Shown: piece after piece, positions 44,767 through 55,299 of the stretch
Position numbering within the stretch: position 1 is the first letter of the stretch
Layout of the letters: each line of letters starts with the position of its first letter
Source: Phascolarctos cinereus
Taxonomy: Eukaryota > Chordata > Mammalia > Diprotodontia > Phascolarctidae
NCBI RefSeq assembly: GCF_002099425.1
Contig: NW_018343973.1
Coordinates: forward strand, 8,430,501-8,494,500
DNA length: 64,000 bases
Direction: 5' to 3'
Notes under the pieces: generated by a model
The model's input: the letters and a program-made list of their open reading frames with translations, nothing else
Told to the model about the DNA's origin: nothing
Databases searched by the model: none
Position numbers and translations under genes: made by a program

Positions 44767-45262
44767 TAACCAACATTTATAGGGTGTTTACTATATGCCA
44801 GATGCGTACTATTTGTTACAGATATTTTCTCATTTAATCCTTACAACAACCATATAAGTTTTCAGGAGTTTTTCAGTCATGTCCAACTCTTCATGACCCC
44901 ATTTGAGGTTTTCTTGGTTTGCTATTTCCTTTTCCAGCTCATTTTACAGATGGAGAAACTGAAGCAAACAGGTTTAAATGACTTGCTCGTAGTCACAAAG
45001 CTAGTTAATGTTTGGAGCTAAATTTGAACTCAGTAAGATGAATCTTCTTAACTCCAGGCCCAGAATTCCATCACTGCTCCACCTAGCTGCCCCTGAGGTA
45101 GGTACTATTATTATACTTATTTTATAGTTAAGTAAACTGAGGCAAATGGAAGTTAAGTGAATTGCCAGGGGTCACTTAGCTATTAGGTATTTGAAGCTTA
45201 ATTTGTATTCAAGTTTTCTTGACTCAACTCCAGAGCTTTTGCCAATGTGCCACTAAGCTGTC
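44767..45262 (-). mobile_element. MIR/THER-type SINE (minus) split by a MAR1 SINE
   Basis: Left part: CAACATTTATAGGGTGTTTA, TATATGCCAGATGCGTACTA, TCATTTAATCCTTACAACAA. Right part: AGGTAGGTACTATTATTATA, AACTGAGGCAAATGGAAGTT, AATTGCCAGGGGTCACTTAG, GCCAATGTGCCACTAAGCTG. The gap (about 44864-45093) is a complete minus-strand MAR1-type SINE. Confidence 0.85.
44864..45093 (-). mobile_element. MAR1-type SINE nested in a MIR-type SINE
   Basis: TTTTTCAGTCATGTCCAACT, CTTCATGACCCCATTTGAGG, TTTTCCAGCTCATTTTACAG, GATGGAGAAACTGAAGCAAA, TAAATGACTTGCTCGTAGTC and TGCTCCACCTAGCTGCCCCT. Full-length reversed MAR1. The host SINE resumes immediately after. Confidence 0.88.
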
Positions 45263-46570
45263 TAATCCTGTTAAAATTTTATTTTTCATCATTATTACCA
45301 CACAATGTGCCAACCTTTCAGAAACCTTGAGCAATGACAGAGTCAAAGATCAATGGCAAAACTAGAGAGCCTCCTCTTTGAGTAACCTAGGACATCATCA
45401 CATAGGGCAAAGGTGTGCACTTAGCCTCATGCCCATCATTGGAAAAAGTAGGGTATGTCTCTGAGTGCTTACCCCTAAATGGGGTTATGGAATCAAGAAG
45501 ATTATTGCCTGGCTTCTGCAGGTTTGAATAGTGATTGAGGAAGCCTCATTAATACCACTGAGTAATGGTCTTTCAGGAAACATTCATCTGGTTGTCCATT
45601 GGCATTTATGCCACTGGAACCTATGTTGTCAAGGGGTTATACAGCTACAATCCTAAAACTCCTCAAAGTTTAGGGTAACTGGATAAACTTCAAATAAGCA
45701 GTGTCAAACTTCTGCAAACTAAACCAATTAAAAGTCATCCTGAAACTTGTGTATAGTGGAAGCCAAACCTTCTAAATGTAGTAAAGCTATATCTAATCCT
45801 CTTAATTTAAGCAATGTCTACTTGGAGTCACTAACTTAATTGCAATTTACAAGGTTACCCAACTACTCAGCCTGGTTCAGACAGCTATGTCAATCCTCAT
45901 TTTGGTCTTAAAATCTTGAAGTGATATGGCAAGGCACTCACTCCAAATTCACTGAGTTTTTCATTTAACAGAATTTCCAAAGTGATATTATGTCTATCTT
46001 CATTTTACAATATTTGAATTTGGATTATATAACATTTGGGTAAAGCATTAAGTTCTGATTCATTTTCATTTCCTGTAGGTGTTATGCAGTCCCCTGCCCC
46101 CTCCACATGCACACATTTCAATCTTTTAATGCATCACTTTTCAAAACTGCCTTATTATTAGAAGATAAATGAGTCAGGGAAGAAACTTGAGGCTAGAGTC
46201 CTGTCTCTGATTATTCTAAATGTACTAAGCACTAGAAGCAATTAGAGATTTTTAGTGCCAATCATTGGAAGAAGAGTAAAGGGAACTGGCTTCTACTTGT
46301 GTCTTAAATGTGCTACTATTGATGAAATCATTCATTTCCCTCATATTATCTCAGTTTTCCTGGTCAGTAAAATGAAGCTAATCTTTTCTGGACAATGTTA
46401 AAATGTGATTATTAATGACATGATACCAATAAAGTCAGATAATTTTCATTGTGTATGCTAACACATACACTGATTGTCCACATTCTTCTATTAACATGTC
46501 TAGTTGTCAGAATTATACTAAATCCATAGGTACTTAATCTCTGCTTCTCATCTCTTTCCTGAATGCTGGT
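45263..46570. other. Repeat-poor, single-copy-looking stretch
   Basis: About 1.3 kb with no recognised repeat and no supported frame. Confidence 0.35.
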
Positions 46571-46580
46571 CAACATTAGC

Positions 46581-46732
46581 TTTTTTTTTTTTTTTTGATG
46601 AGGCAGTCAGGCTTAAGTGGCCTGCTCAGGGTCACACAGCTAGTAAGTGTCGAGCGTCTAAGGCTGGATTTGAACTCAGGTCCTCCTGACTCCAGAGCCA
46701 GTGCTTTATCCATTGTGCCACCTAGCTGCCCC
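46581..46732 (-). mobile_element. Short marsupial SINE, minus strand
   Basis: T-run (reversed tail), GGCTTAAGTGGCCTGCTCAG, GGTCACACAGCTAGTAAGTG, CTCAGGTCCTCCTGACTCCA and TGTGCCACCTAGCTGCCCCC. Target duplication CAACATTAGCTTTT (46571-46584) and CAACATTACTTTT (46733-46745). Well preserved, so relatively young. Confidence 0.93.
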
Positions 46733-46807
46733 CAACATTACTTTTTAAGAGATTCTCAGAGCAGATCTTGGTTATCTCCCTTCTGAGACAAGTTCCTGGG
46801 ACATAGA

Positions 46808-47050
46808 GAGCTAGGTGGCTGAATGGATAGACTGCCATACTTGGAGTCAGGAAGACTGTTTGCTATGTTACAGTGTGACCCCGTGTAATACATTTCATTT
46901 ATTTCAAACTTGGTTTCCTCATTTAAAAATAGGAATAATAGTAATAATCACCTCAAAGTTTTATTGCAAATATTACATAAGATAATATGCGCAATGTTCT
47001 TTGCAAACCTTCAAGCATTGTACACATTTTAGTAACATCTTATGACATTA
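46808..47050 (+). mobile_element. MIR/THER-type SINE
   Basis: GAGCTAGGTGGCTGAATGGA, CTTGGAGTCAGGAAGACTGT, AAACTTGGTTTCCTCATTTA, AACCTTCAAGCATTG. Head, core and 3' part in order; about 30 bp missing after the head. Confidence 0.75.
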
Positions 47051-47663
47051 GGGGCAGAATTATAGAAAAAAGACCAATGAAAAGTAGAGGACTTGAGACC
47101 ATGTAATCTTTATCTACTATCACCAATCTTGATTAAGCTGTGCATTCCCTGCCCCCAGGAATAACTCCAAAGACACTGTTTCTTTCATTTTTATCAGCAG
47201 GAACCTCAGTAGTTGACAATACGCATAGATTTGCCTTAGAGATTTTAGTTGTGTATAAAAAGCCCTAGGTAAATCTCCTTGCTGGCTGCCCACTGAAGTG
47301 TCTGGGGAGAGCTGATTTTCTGGGCTTTTAGCTGGGCCTCGTACATGTGAGTTAATATGTTGAGTGAATAAGGATATCATGCAAGCTGGGGGAGGTGTCC
47401 ACAATGGTTCCATTGAAAGCTGCTTGCTTTGATACATTCTTAATGTTGTGTGTACATGCATTTTGGCATTCTGTCTGCATAGAAAATATCTTTATACTAA
47501 CCATAACAGAAACACAGCAGGGATGAGACAAATAGAAAGATATCCCTTGAAAAAATGGAGATTAAAAACTATTGATCTTGTTAAATAATCTACATGAACT
47601 TAGAAATACAAGGGCTATTACCCCACAAAGAGTCAGAGTCAAAAGACTCGTGCGCGTGTGTGT

Positions 47664-47703
<40 letters not shown>

Positions 47704-48014
47704 GTGTGTGCGCGTGTGTATAGAGACAAAGGCACAAATTGTTTATAAGTTGCCATATAGTGTACCCATCTGGTCTTGGGTGCACGACGGGTGTGGCTCA
47801 GTTTATGCTCAGGACCTGACTGCTGAAGATATTTTGGTTATTAGCCACGAAACCTACCCCAATGTCACAAGTATCTTCAAGCTCTCACCGGATTATATAC
47901 AGAGCTACATGGGAACCTATATATCTGCTGAATGAATAATATGAAATAGCTATTGGAGAAAAGTAACTTGGGCCACATAAAAGCAAATTAATGATGTGTC
48001 AGAAAGTTTAATTC
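47051..48014. other. Unassigned, with GT microsatellite
   Basis: About 0.96 kb. A 113-codon minus frame (47120-47461) and the end of a plus frame (47738-47935, after the GT tract) have no recognisable family; the latter has a few CpGs, unlike its surroundings. Neither is called a gene. Confidence 0.35.
47649..47720. repeat. (GT)n microsatellite with CG interruptions
   Basis: Mainly TG dinucleotides with GCGCGTG at both ends; alternating purine-pyrimidine, a potential Z-DNA former (known property). Confidence 0.95.
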
Positions 48015-48125
48015 AATAGGCAGTTAGCAGTCACTTGATTTCTATGGACCACAGTTTCTTCCTCAGTGAAATGAAGGAGCTATACAAGATCTAGTCTGCC
48101 TCTAATAACCTCTATGATCAAGTAA
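48015..48125 (+). mobile_element. SINE 3' half
   Basis: CAGTTTCTTCCTCAGTGAAA, TGAAGGAGCTATACAAGATC and AATAACCTCTATGATCAAG match the 3' half of the SINE type at 44.43 kb. Confidence 0.65.
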
Positions 48126-48171
48126 TAAGATATAATTTAGGTATAATTTGAGAGATTCCTGGTTCTATATC

Positions 48172-48240
48172 ACCTTCCTTCCTTCCTTCCTTCCTTCCTT
48201 CCTTCCTTCCTTCCTTCCTTCCTTCTTCCCTTCCTTCTCT
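48172..48240. repeat. (CCTT)n microsatellite
   Basis: About 12 CCTT units followed by degenerate copies. Confidence 0.95.
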
Positions 48241-49214
48241 CCTTGCTTCAATGAATATCATCTTCAGGCTAAGTATTGATTGTCTGTTAGATATTGTGAT
48301 ATTCTGGGCGTATGCAAGATTTACTCCATGAAAGTAGTTTCATTTCAGTGTGATCACATATTTGTCAGTGTCTCAGGTTTCATCTTCTTTTTTTTGAATG
48401 TTACTGTTTATTTTTAGTTTTCAACATTTACTTCCACAAGATTCTAAGTTCCGAATTTTCTCACCATTTGTCCCTCCCCCACCACAGGATGATATGCAAT
48501 CCGAATACCCCTTCCTTAATCTGCCCTCCCTTCTATCTCTCCCTTTCTCTTATCCCTTTCCCCTTCTATTTTCCTGTAGGTCAGGATAGATTTCTATACT
48601 CCATTACCTGTATATCTTATTTCCCACTTGTATGTGAAAACAAGTTTTAACATTTCTTTTTAAAACTTTGGGCTCAAAATTTTCTTCCTTCCTCCCTCCG
48701 TACACACTCTCATTGAGAAAGCAAGAAACTTGATACAGGTTATACATGTGTAGTCATGCAAAACACTTCCATAATAGTCATGTAGTGAAAAACAAACTAT
48801 ATTTCCCTTCATCCTATCCTGCCCCCTGTTTATTCTATTATGTCTTTTGACCCTGTCCCTCTTTAGAAGTGTTTGCTTCTGATTATCCCCTTTCCGAATC
48901 TGCCCTCCTCTTTATCATCCCCCTGCTTTTTTATCCACTTCCCCTCTATTTTCCTGATGGAGAAGACAGATTTCCATACCCAATTGAGTGTGTATGGTAT
49001 TCCCTCCTTAAGCCAAATTCAATGAGAATAAGATTCACTCATTCCCTTTCACCTTCCACCACTTCCCCTCCACTACAAAAGCCCTTTCTTATCTGTTTTA
49101 TGTGAGATAATTTACTCTATTCTACCTCTCCCTTTCTCATTCTCCCAGTATAATTTTCTCTCACCCCTTAATTTATTCTCCAGATATCACCTCTTCATCT
49201 TGAACACACTCTGT

Positions 49215-49217
49215 GCC

Positions 49218-49262
<45 letters not shown>

Positions 49263-49280
49263 CCTATCTGCATACATATA
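49215..49280. repeat. (CTAT)n microsatellite inside HAL1 copy 3
   Basis: About 12 perfect CTAT units, then ACCTATCTGCATACATATAA. Same position, just 3' of ORF1, as the GATA/CATA tracts in copies 1 and 2, but much longer here. Confidence 0.95.
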
Positions 49281-49394
49281 ATTTATTCCCTCCAAATGCC
49301 CTAATACTGACAAAAGTCTAATAAGTTACAAATATCATCTTTCCATGCAGGAATGTAAGCAGTTCAACCTTAATAAGTCCCTTATGATTCCTCT

Positions 49395-50440
49395 TGAAAG
49401 TCAAATTTTCTGTTCAGCTCTGGTCTTTTCAGCAAAAATGCTTGAAAGTCCTCTATTTCACTGAATATCCATTTTTGCCTCTGAAGTACTAAACTCAGTT
49501 TTGCTGGGTAGGTGATTCTTGGTTTTAATACTATCTCTTTTGCCCTCAGGAATATTCTATTCCAAGTCCTCCAGTCCCTTAATGTAGAAGGTGCTAAATC
49601 TTGTGTTATCCTGATTGTGTTTCCCTAATACTTGAAATGTTTCTTTCTGTCTGCTTGCAATATTTTCTCTCTGACCTGGGAACTCTGGAATTTGGTTGCA
49701 ATATTCTTAGCAGTTTTCCTTTGGGGATCTCTTTCAGGAGGTGATTGGTGGATTCTGGTTTCCCTTGATAATTTCTTGAAAGATGATGTCTAGGCTATTT
49801 TTTTTATCATGGCTTTCAGATAGTCCAATAATTTTTAAATTCTCTCTCCTGGATCTATTTTCCAGGTCAGTTGTTTTTTCAATGAGATATTTCACATTCT
49901 CTTCTATTTTTTCATTCATTTAATTTTGTTTTACAATGTCTTGATTCCTCTTAAAGTCACTAGCTTCCATTTGCTCCTTTCTGATTTTTAAGGAAGTCTT
50001 TTCTTCAGTGAGCTTTAGGACTTCCTTTTCCATCTGGCCAATTATGCTTTTTAAGGCATTCTTCTCCTCTTTGGCTTTTTGGACCTCTTTGCCATTTGGG
50101 TTAGGCTATTTTTAAGGTATTATTTTCCTCAGAATTTTTTGTGGGTCTCCTTTAGCAAGATGTTGACTTGTTTTCCATGATTTTCTTGCATCACCCTCAT
50201 TTCTCTTCATTGTTTTTCCTCTACTTCTCTTACTTTCTTCTCTTATTATCTTCTCGAAATACTTTTTGAGCTCTTCCATGACCTTGGATCAATTCATATT
50301 TTTCTTGGAGGCTTTGGATGTAGGAACTTTGACTTTGTTGTCTTCTTCTGGTTGTATGTTTTGATCTTCTATGTCACACAGACAGATTCTATAGTCTGAA
50401 TCTTTTTGCTCAGTTTGCTCATGATCACAACCAATTACTT
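49395..50440 (-). pseudogene. HAL1 copy 3 ORF1, broken
   Basis: Recognisable pieces: 50573-50289 ends with DIEDQNIQPEEDNKVKVPTS (start region); a decayed coiled coil around 50280-49920; 49919-49734 reads MNEKIEENVKYLIEKTTDLE then RRENLKIIGLSESHDKK (coiled coil to RRM). C-terminal domain wording continues to about 49395 without a long frame. More decayed in the coiled coil than copy 1. Confidence 0.8.
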
Positions 50441-51274
50441 GAGTTTTAAACTGTTTGTTAAGGTAGGGCTCTTCTTCCAGAATGGAGAATGTGCTGTCCC
50501 AAACTTTGGGGGTTTTGTGTGCAGCTGTTTTCAGAGATAGTTCTAGGGACCTGTAAATTTTCATTTCTTCCAAGGTGGTATGATTAAGGACAAGGTGGTT
50601 ACTCCTTTCCTGGCAGTTGTGTTGGTCTATGAGTGATCACAAGCATTCTTTTCTGCCTTTGAACTGTGAGGAGGATTCTCTCTCCACTGACACTACAAGC
50701 TCCACCATGCCAGTGTTACTCCTCACCTCAGGCCTGCCACCTAAAACTGAGACCCAGATCCAAGAACAGGCAAAGCAAGATAATCCTGCCTCAGCACCAG
50801 CAAAGAGATCCCTGCAATCTCCCTCTGATCAGCCACTTGATTCCGCCTCAGTATGTGGGCCTAGTGCTCTGGAAGCATCCACCACCTGGGGCTGTGCCAG
50901 GATTGGGGAGGGGGCTAAATTTCTCTCTCACCTTGGTCACAGACTTTTCCTATTGACCTTCTAAGTTGTCTTTGGCATTTGTGAGTTGAGAAGTCTGGAA
51001 ATGACCATAGTTGTCCATGATTCATTCCTCTAAGCCCTGCTCCAAGTTTGCTGAGGCTTGGCCTTTGCCTGCACACCTACACTGAGCTGTGTTTCTCTTC
51101 CAGACTGGCACAATAGACCTTTCAATCAACCATCCAGGTTGTATTGGGCTGAAAATTTATTTCATTCTGTCTTTTTGTGGGTTCTGCTGTTCTGGAATCT
51201 GTTTAGAGCCATTTTTTTTACAGGTATTTGGAGGGGTTTGGGGGAGAGCTCAAGCAAGTCACTGCTTTTACTCC

Positions 51275-51284
51275 ACCATCTTGG
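51275..51284 (-). promoter_or_regulatory. YY1-like motif at HAL1 copy 3 5' end
   Basis: Minus-strand CCAAGATGGT about 15 bp inside the element start, as in the other copies. Confidence 0.45.
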
Positions 51285-51440
51285 CTCCACTTCCCAGATT
51301 TCATCTTTAATGGAAGAATTCAATCTCTTGGTGAAATAGGAAGTCAAATTTTTATTTGTTATAGTTATAGTAACAATCTTTTATTTCCTGTCCAAATTGC
51401 CATAGTCTATCTTATTTTATTGGCTCAAAATTAGAATTTT

Positions 51441-51582
51441 GTGGAACAGCTAGGTGATGTAGTGGATACTACAGCACTAGAGTCAAGAGGACCTGAGTTC
51501 AAATCCAGCCTCAGATACTTGACACTCACTAGCTTTGTGACTATGGGCAAGTTACTTAACCCCAATTGCCCTCAGGAAAAAA
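51441..51582 (+). mobile_element. Short marsupial tRNA-derived SINE
   Basis: GGAACAGCTAGGTGATGTAG, GTCAAGAGGACCTGAGTTCA, GCCTCAGATACTTGACACTC and CCCCAATTGCCCTCAGG then A-tail. Target duplication AAAATTAGAATTTT (51427-51440) and AAAATTGGAATTTT (51583-51596). Confidence 0.93.
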
Positions 51583-51784
51583 AAAATTGGAATTTTTATT
51601 TTATACTTATTTCTTTTAAATATGCCTATAGTGACATTCTTATAATATTCTACATATCCAAAAACCTTAGAAAATATTATGAATTTAGAGGTATGAATCT
51701 CATAAGATTAAGAAAGATATGGTGACATGCTATGAATGATAAATATTTGATATGAAGAGCAAAATAGGCAACTATTATAGGAAA

Positions 51785-52026
51785 ATCACTGGATATGACC
51801 TTGGGTGACATGGGCTCTAATCACAGCATTGCAATTTGGCAATATGACATAAGGCTCTCTGACTAGCATCACATTATTTAAATTCTCTGGACCTCTTTTT
51901 CTTCATCTCTAAAATGGAGATAATAATACTTTCACTATCTTTTTCAAAGAGTTGTCATGAGGATTAACTGAGATAAGGTTATATAAAGCGCTGTGAACCT
52001 TAACATTCTATATAAATGTCAGTTGT

Positions 52027-52030
<4 letters not shown>
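51785..52030 (+). mobile_element. MIR/THER-type SINE
   Basis: TTTTTCTTCATCTCTAAAAT, GGAGATAATAATACTTTCAC, GAGTTGTCATGAGGATTAAC, TGAGATAAGGTTATATAAAG and CTATATAAATGTCAGTTGTT. 3' end abuts the CT microsatellite. Confidence 0.85.
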
Positions 52031-52031
<1 letters not shown>

Positions 52032-52097
<66 letters not shown>

Positions 52098-52100
52098 CAT
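52032..52100. repeat. (CT)n microsatellite
   Basis: About 55 bp of perfect CT followed by interrupted units, directly at the 3' tail of a MIR-type SINE. Confidence 0.96.
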
Positions 52101-53669
52101 CTTTGAAGTAGTAGAACCACAGCTTTAAGCTCTAGTTATATACTCATAGATGTCTGCAGGACCTATGTTCCTTCTTGCTTGATCTCTCTCTTCTCTGCCA
52201 TAGCTCAATCCTACTATTTTCCCTCTTTCTTATTGCTCCTGTGTCTCTGATTGTTACTATATTACTTCATTTAGTCCCCAGTAGGTTTAAGTTGTTGCTG
52301 TTCATCTATTGAAATTCCCACATTTTTTATCCTCAGTTTGTCTTCCTCAGATTGATGTGTCTCTTTAAGAACACCAGTGCATGACTCAAATCTGGCTTGA
52401 TGTTCAAAGATTGCAATAGTCCCAAATTGCTTGTAATGATTGAGAAAGTGATGCTTGTGACAAAAATAAAAGATTCCAATCATTTCTCAAACCTCTTTTA
52501 TACTGGTCCAGTGTTCTTTTCACTAAACCACAAGATTTGAGGGCTACAAAGTGGAGGGGATGACTAATTAAGGCTTTTCTTTTAATTTTTGTTTTTGTTT
52601 TGTTTTTGTGTTGCTTTGGTTTGGTTTTGTTGTTTCTGTTTTCTGGTTCTTCCTCATGTTCTAGCCACTACATCACAGCACATTTTCACAACTGGACATT
52701 TCTGTGTCAAATTCCAAACATGACAATTAGCATACAGTTATGCATACATCCTTCCAGGTTCCTGCCTCTACCCTAAGTGGATACTCTCATGCACTCTAGA
52801 TTCAGGGCAAGGAATTTATCCATCATAGAAAAGGTTTCCAAATTCTGCCCATTGCTCCAACTTTTAACATCATACTCTCTGTACTTTAAGCCTTCATCTT
52901 ATACTCTCTCCATAGGTTACCTGGAGAAACTCGAGAAAGTTAGTTGTTATAGAATTTCAGACACCTGACTCCTCCTCCAATCTGTCTCCAAGGATCAGAT
53001 TTGGTAAGTGAGTAAACCCAGAGACATAGATGAAAGGGTTTGGTTCATGCCTGTGATACAACTGTAATGTATGTGATTTGACTTAGTAAGAAAATACCTC
53101 TATGCAATGAGGAAGATACTTTCTGGCACTAAAAATATCTACTTTTATTCTTTAAAAAGGTTACACTACAAAGTGTTTTTCTATTCTTCTTTCTTTCACA
53201 CACTACCAGCTCTTTTTTTGTTGTTGTTGTTGTAGTTGATTAACTACCATGCCCCCCTCATTTTAAGCTTTGGTTTTCATGGAGTTTGTAAGCCAGTTAC
53301 TAAACTTAATTCTGCATTTGAAATGGCTTATACAATTTTAATGTTGTATAAAATTAATTTTACACACACACAACCCAATAACCAAGCTCTCATATCAATT
53401 CTTTTTTTTGTAAAGGCATGTAACTAATTCTTATAAAACTTTTACATCACAAAGTGCCTAGTGTAGCCACATATACATAAGGTCACTTAATGTAAATTAT
53501 TAATTATGCCAAATTTCAGAAAGCTTTATAAATTTTATTGAGAAAATATAGCAGAATGGCTCCATTCCTATTTTGTGTCAGTCTTTTCTGTCAAAGAAAA
53601 TTATCCTCTAACTGGATTGGGTAAAGGAAAATTGAAAGACAGGATAGGTAATGAGCTAGGAGCACATAA
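52101..53669. other. Unassigned DNA
   Basis: About 1.6 kb. Contains a GT/TTTTG-rich stretch at 52590-52645 and a (TTG)n tract near 53218-53235. No gene or repeat family recognised. Confidence 0.4.
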
Positions 53670-53855
53670 TGCAACATAACAGATAAAGCACAAGGATGGA
53701 AGTCAGAAAAGCTAAGTCTAATTTTGGATATTCCACTAATTAGCCATGTCATTTTGGGCAGATCTCTGGTATTTAATTTTTTCATCTTAAAATGAATATA
53801 TTTGCTCAGGTGACCTCTTATTTCCCTTGAAGCTCTAACATTTTATAATTCTCTA
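53670..53855 (+). mobile_element. SINE, degraded
   Basis: ACAGATAAAGCACAAGGATG, GAAGTCAGAAAAGCTAAGTC, CCATGTCATTTTGGGCAGAT, CAGGTGACCTCTTATTTCCC and TTGAAGCTCTAACATTTTAT: same type as at 44.43 kb. Confidence 0.7.
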
Positions 53856-53879
53856 ATAGAAGAAAGACTATCTACTTCA

Positions 53880-54110
53880 AAGACAGCTCACATCACTTGG
53901 TTTAGAAGAATTCCAACCCAAATCTAACCCTCTAAAGGAGGTTTTTCCTGGTCTCTGTCCCCACTTCCTCACCAGTTGCACTTTGAAGGCAGAAACTTTT
54001 CCCTTTTCCTCCTTTTTTAAAACATGCTTTGCATTTACCGTGCTTAGCAGAGTATTGGCAAATTGAAAATGCTTAATAAATTTTTTGAACAATCAACGAT
54101 AACTGAAGAG
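53880..54110 (+). mobile_element. L2 3' end
   Basis: GCTCACATCACTTGGTTTAG, AAAGGAGGTTTTTCCTGGTC, GTGCTTAGCAGAGTATTGGC and AATGCTTAATAAATTTTTTG: L2 3' UTR and terminus with a gap between. Confidence 0.7.
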
Positions 54111-54239
54111 TCATAGTAAAAGGATGATTGGTCATAAAGGTAGAAAAAAGAATGATAGATGTATAACCTTAGTTTTCACCAATATCATTAAAAGATGAAT
54201 GTAAACAGTCACATTAGGTAAATTTTTGAAAGGATTTAT

Positions 54240-54305
54240 GTAAATAACACACAGTGCTTGGCACATAGCAGGTACTCAATAAATGTTTATTGCCTAATTG
54301 ACAGA
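54240..54305 (+). mobile_element. L2 terminal tail
   Basis: ACACAGTGCTTGGCACATAG, CAGGTACTCAATAAATGTTT. Nearly consensus. Confidence 0.85.
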
Positions 54306-55299
54306 CAAACTACAGGCTACAACTATACAAGATGAACAATCATTCAGGGGTTGGGATATGACATAGTGTAATGAATGCCCATGCTGAAAAATATTGTGTG
54401 TATTTCAATGCAAAAATATGTCCAGAGAAAGATTATCTGGTATGGGCCAGAGTAAGGAGTAGTGGCTGTTTGTGACACTCTTTTGATAGGGTAGTGAAGC
54501 AATTATTTCTTGACAAAATATGAACCTTAAAAATCTCTGTGTTGTTTTTTTTTTTGCTGGAATGTGTACCATCTTTGTGAAAGTGAACCTTTTGAGTATC
54601 ACCAAAACTAACAATCAAAGCATGAACAAAAATGATACTGGCATAAGGAATATAAAAAACATTGGTAAGAATTGTCACATTTTCAACAGAAAACTGAAAA
54701 TTATAAGAATCTATATTATTATAGCTTGGGTTTCAGCATGGGTAGGACATACTTCCTGCCTATGGTGGTTGACCCATTGTTTCAGTTTTCTGTCCTTTGG
54801 GTCCTTTGAATTCAATTTAACTGGCTGCCTTTAAATGTTATTACTATGAGCCTCTATGATGCTACATATTGATGTCATTGTTTCTGTGATACTCCTCTCC
54901 CAAGTCCTCTTTATTACACATAACTACTAACCTTCTTATATGTTTCCTTTTTGCCACCATCTTCTTCATGTAGAGCTTGGGCAAACAGGGATCAATTACA
55001 ATTCCTGCCGTATACACATGGCTTTTATTTTCTGAGGAACCATGCTACAGCATTCACAAAGGTACACATGACATTTCTCTCAATCGTTTCCTTACAGGAA
55101 GATGAGGATCTATGTGTTTATTTCTCAAAGAGCAATATTACATTGACTCTCCCAGTAAGAGTCTTTTGCCCAAGTTCAGACTCTCAGCTAACACAATTTG
55201 AAGAAACACCTATATCTCCATTCTTCACAAAACAATATATAAGTGACTTTCCCAATAAGGGGTCCTATGCCCAAATACAGACCCCCAGCTCAATTAAAA
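54306..55299. other. Unassigned; contains a degenerate 100-bp tandem duplication
   Basis: About 1 kb. Segments 55101-55199 and 55201-55297 are related at 100-bp spacing (shared CCCAGTAAGAGTCTTTTGCC and CCCAATAAGGGGTCCTATGC; CAGACTCTCAGCT and CAGACCCCCAGCT). The 121-codon frame at 54951-55316 spans this but has no known domain and is not called. Confidence 0.5.

Larger units (their letters stand above)
48387..51295 (-). mobile_element. Half-L1 (HAL1-type) copy 3, full length
   Basis: About 2.9 kb, same structure as copy 1: 5' end with GAGCCAAGATGGTGGAGTAA (minus), leader, broken ORF1 (about 50440-49395), purine-rich 3' region and A-tail (T-run at 48387-48396). Target duplication AGGTTTCATCTT (48375-48386) and AGATTTCATCTT (51296-51307), one mismatch. 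No ORF2 sequence. Length agrees with copy 1 within about 10 bp, so the missing ORF2 is a family property, not a private deletion. Confidence 0.88.

Noticed and set aside
47120-47461. 113-codon minus-strand frame
   Set aside because: No recognisable motif, no splice or promoter context; a length that occurs by chance in 64 kb.
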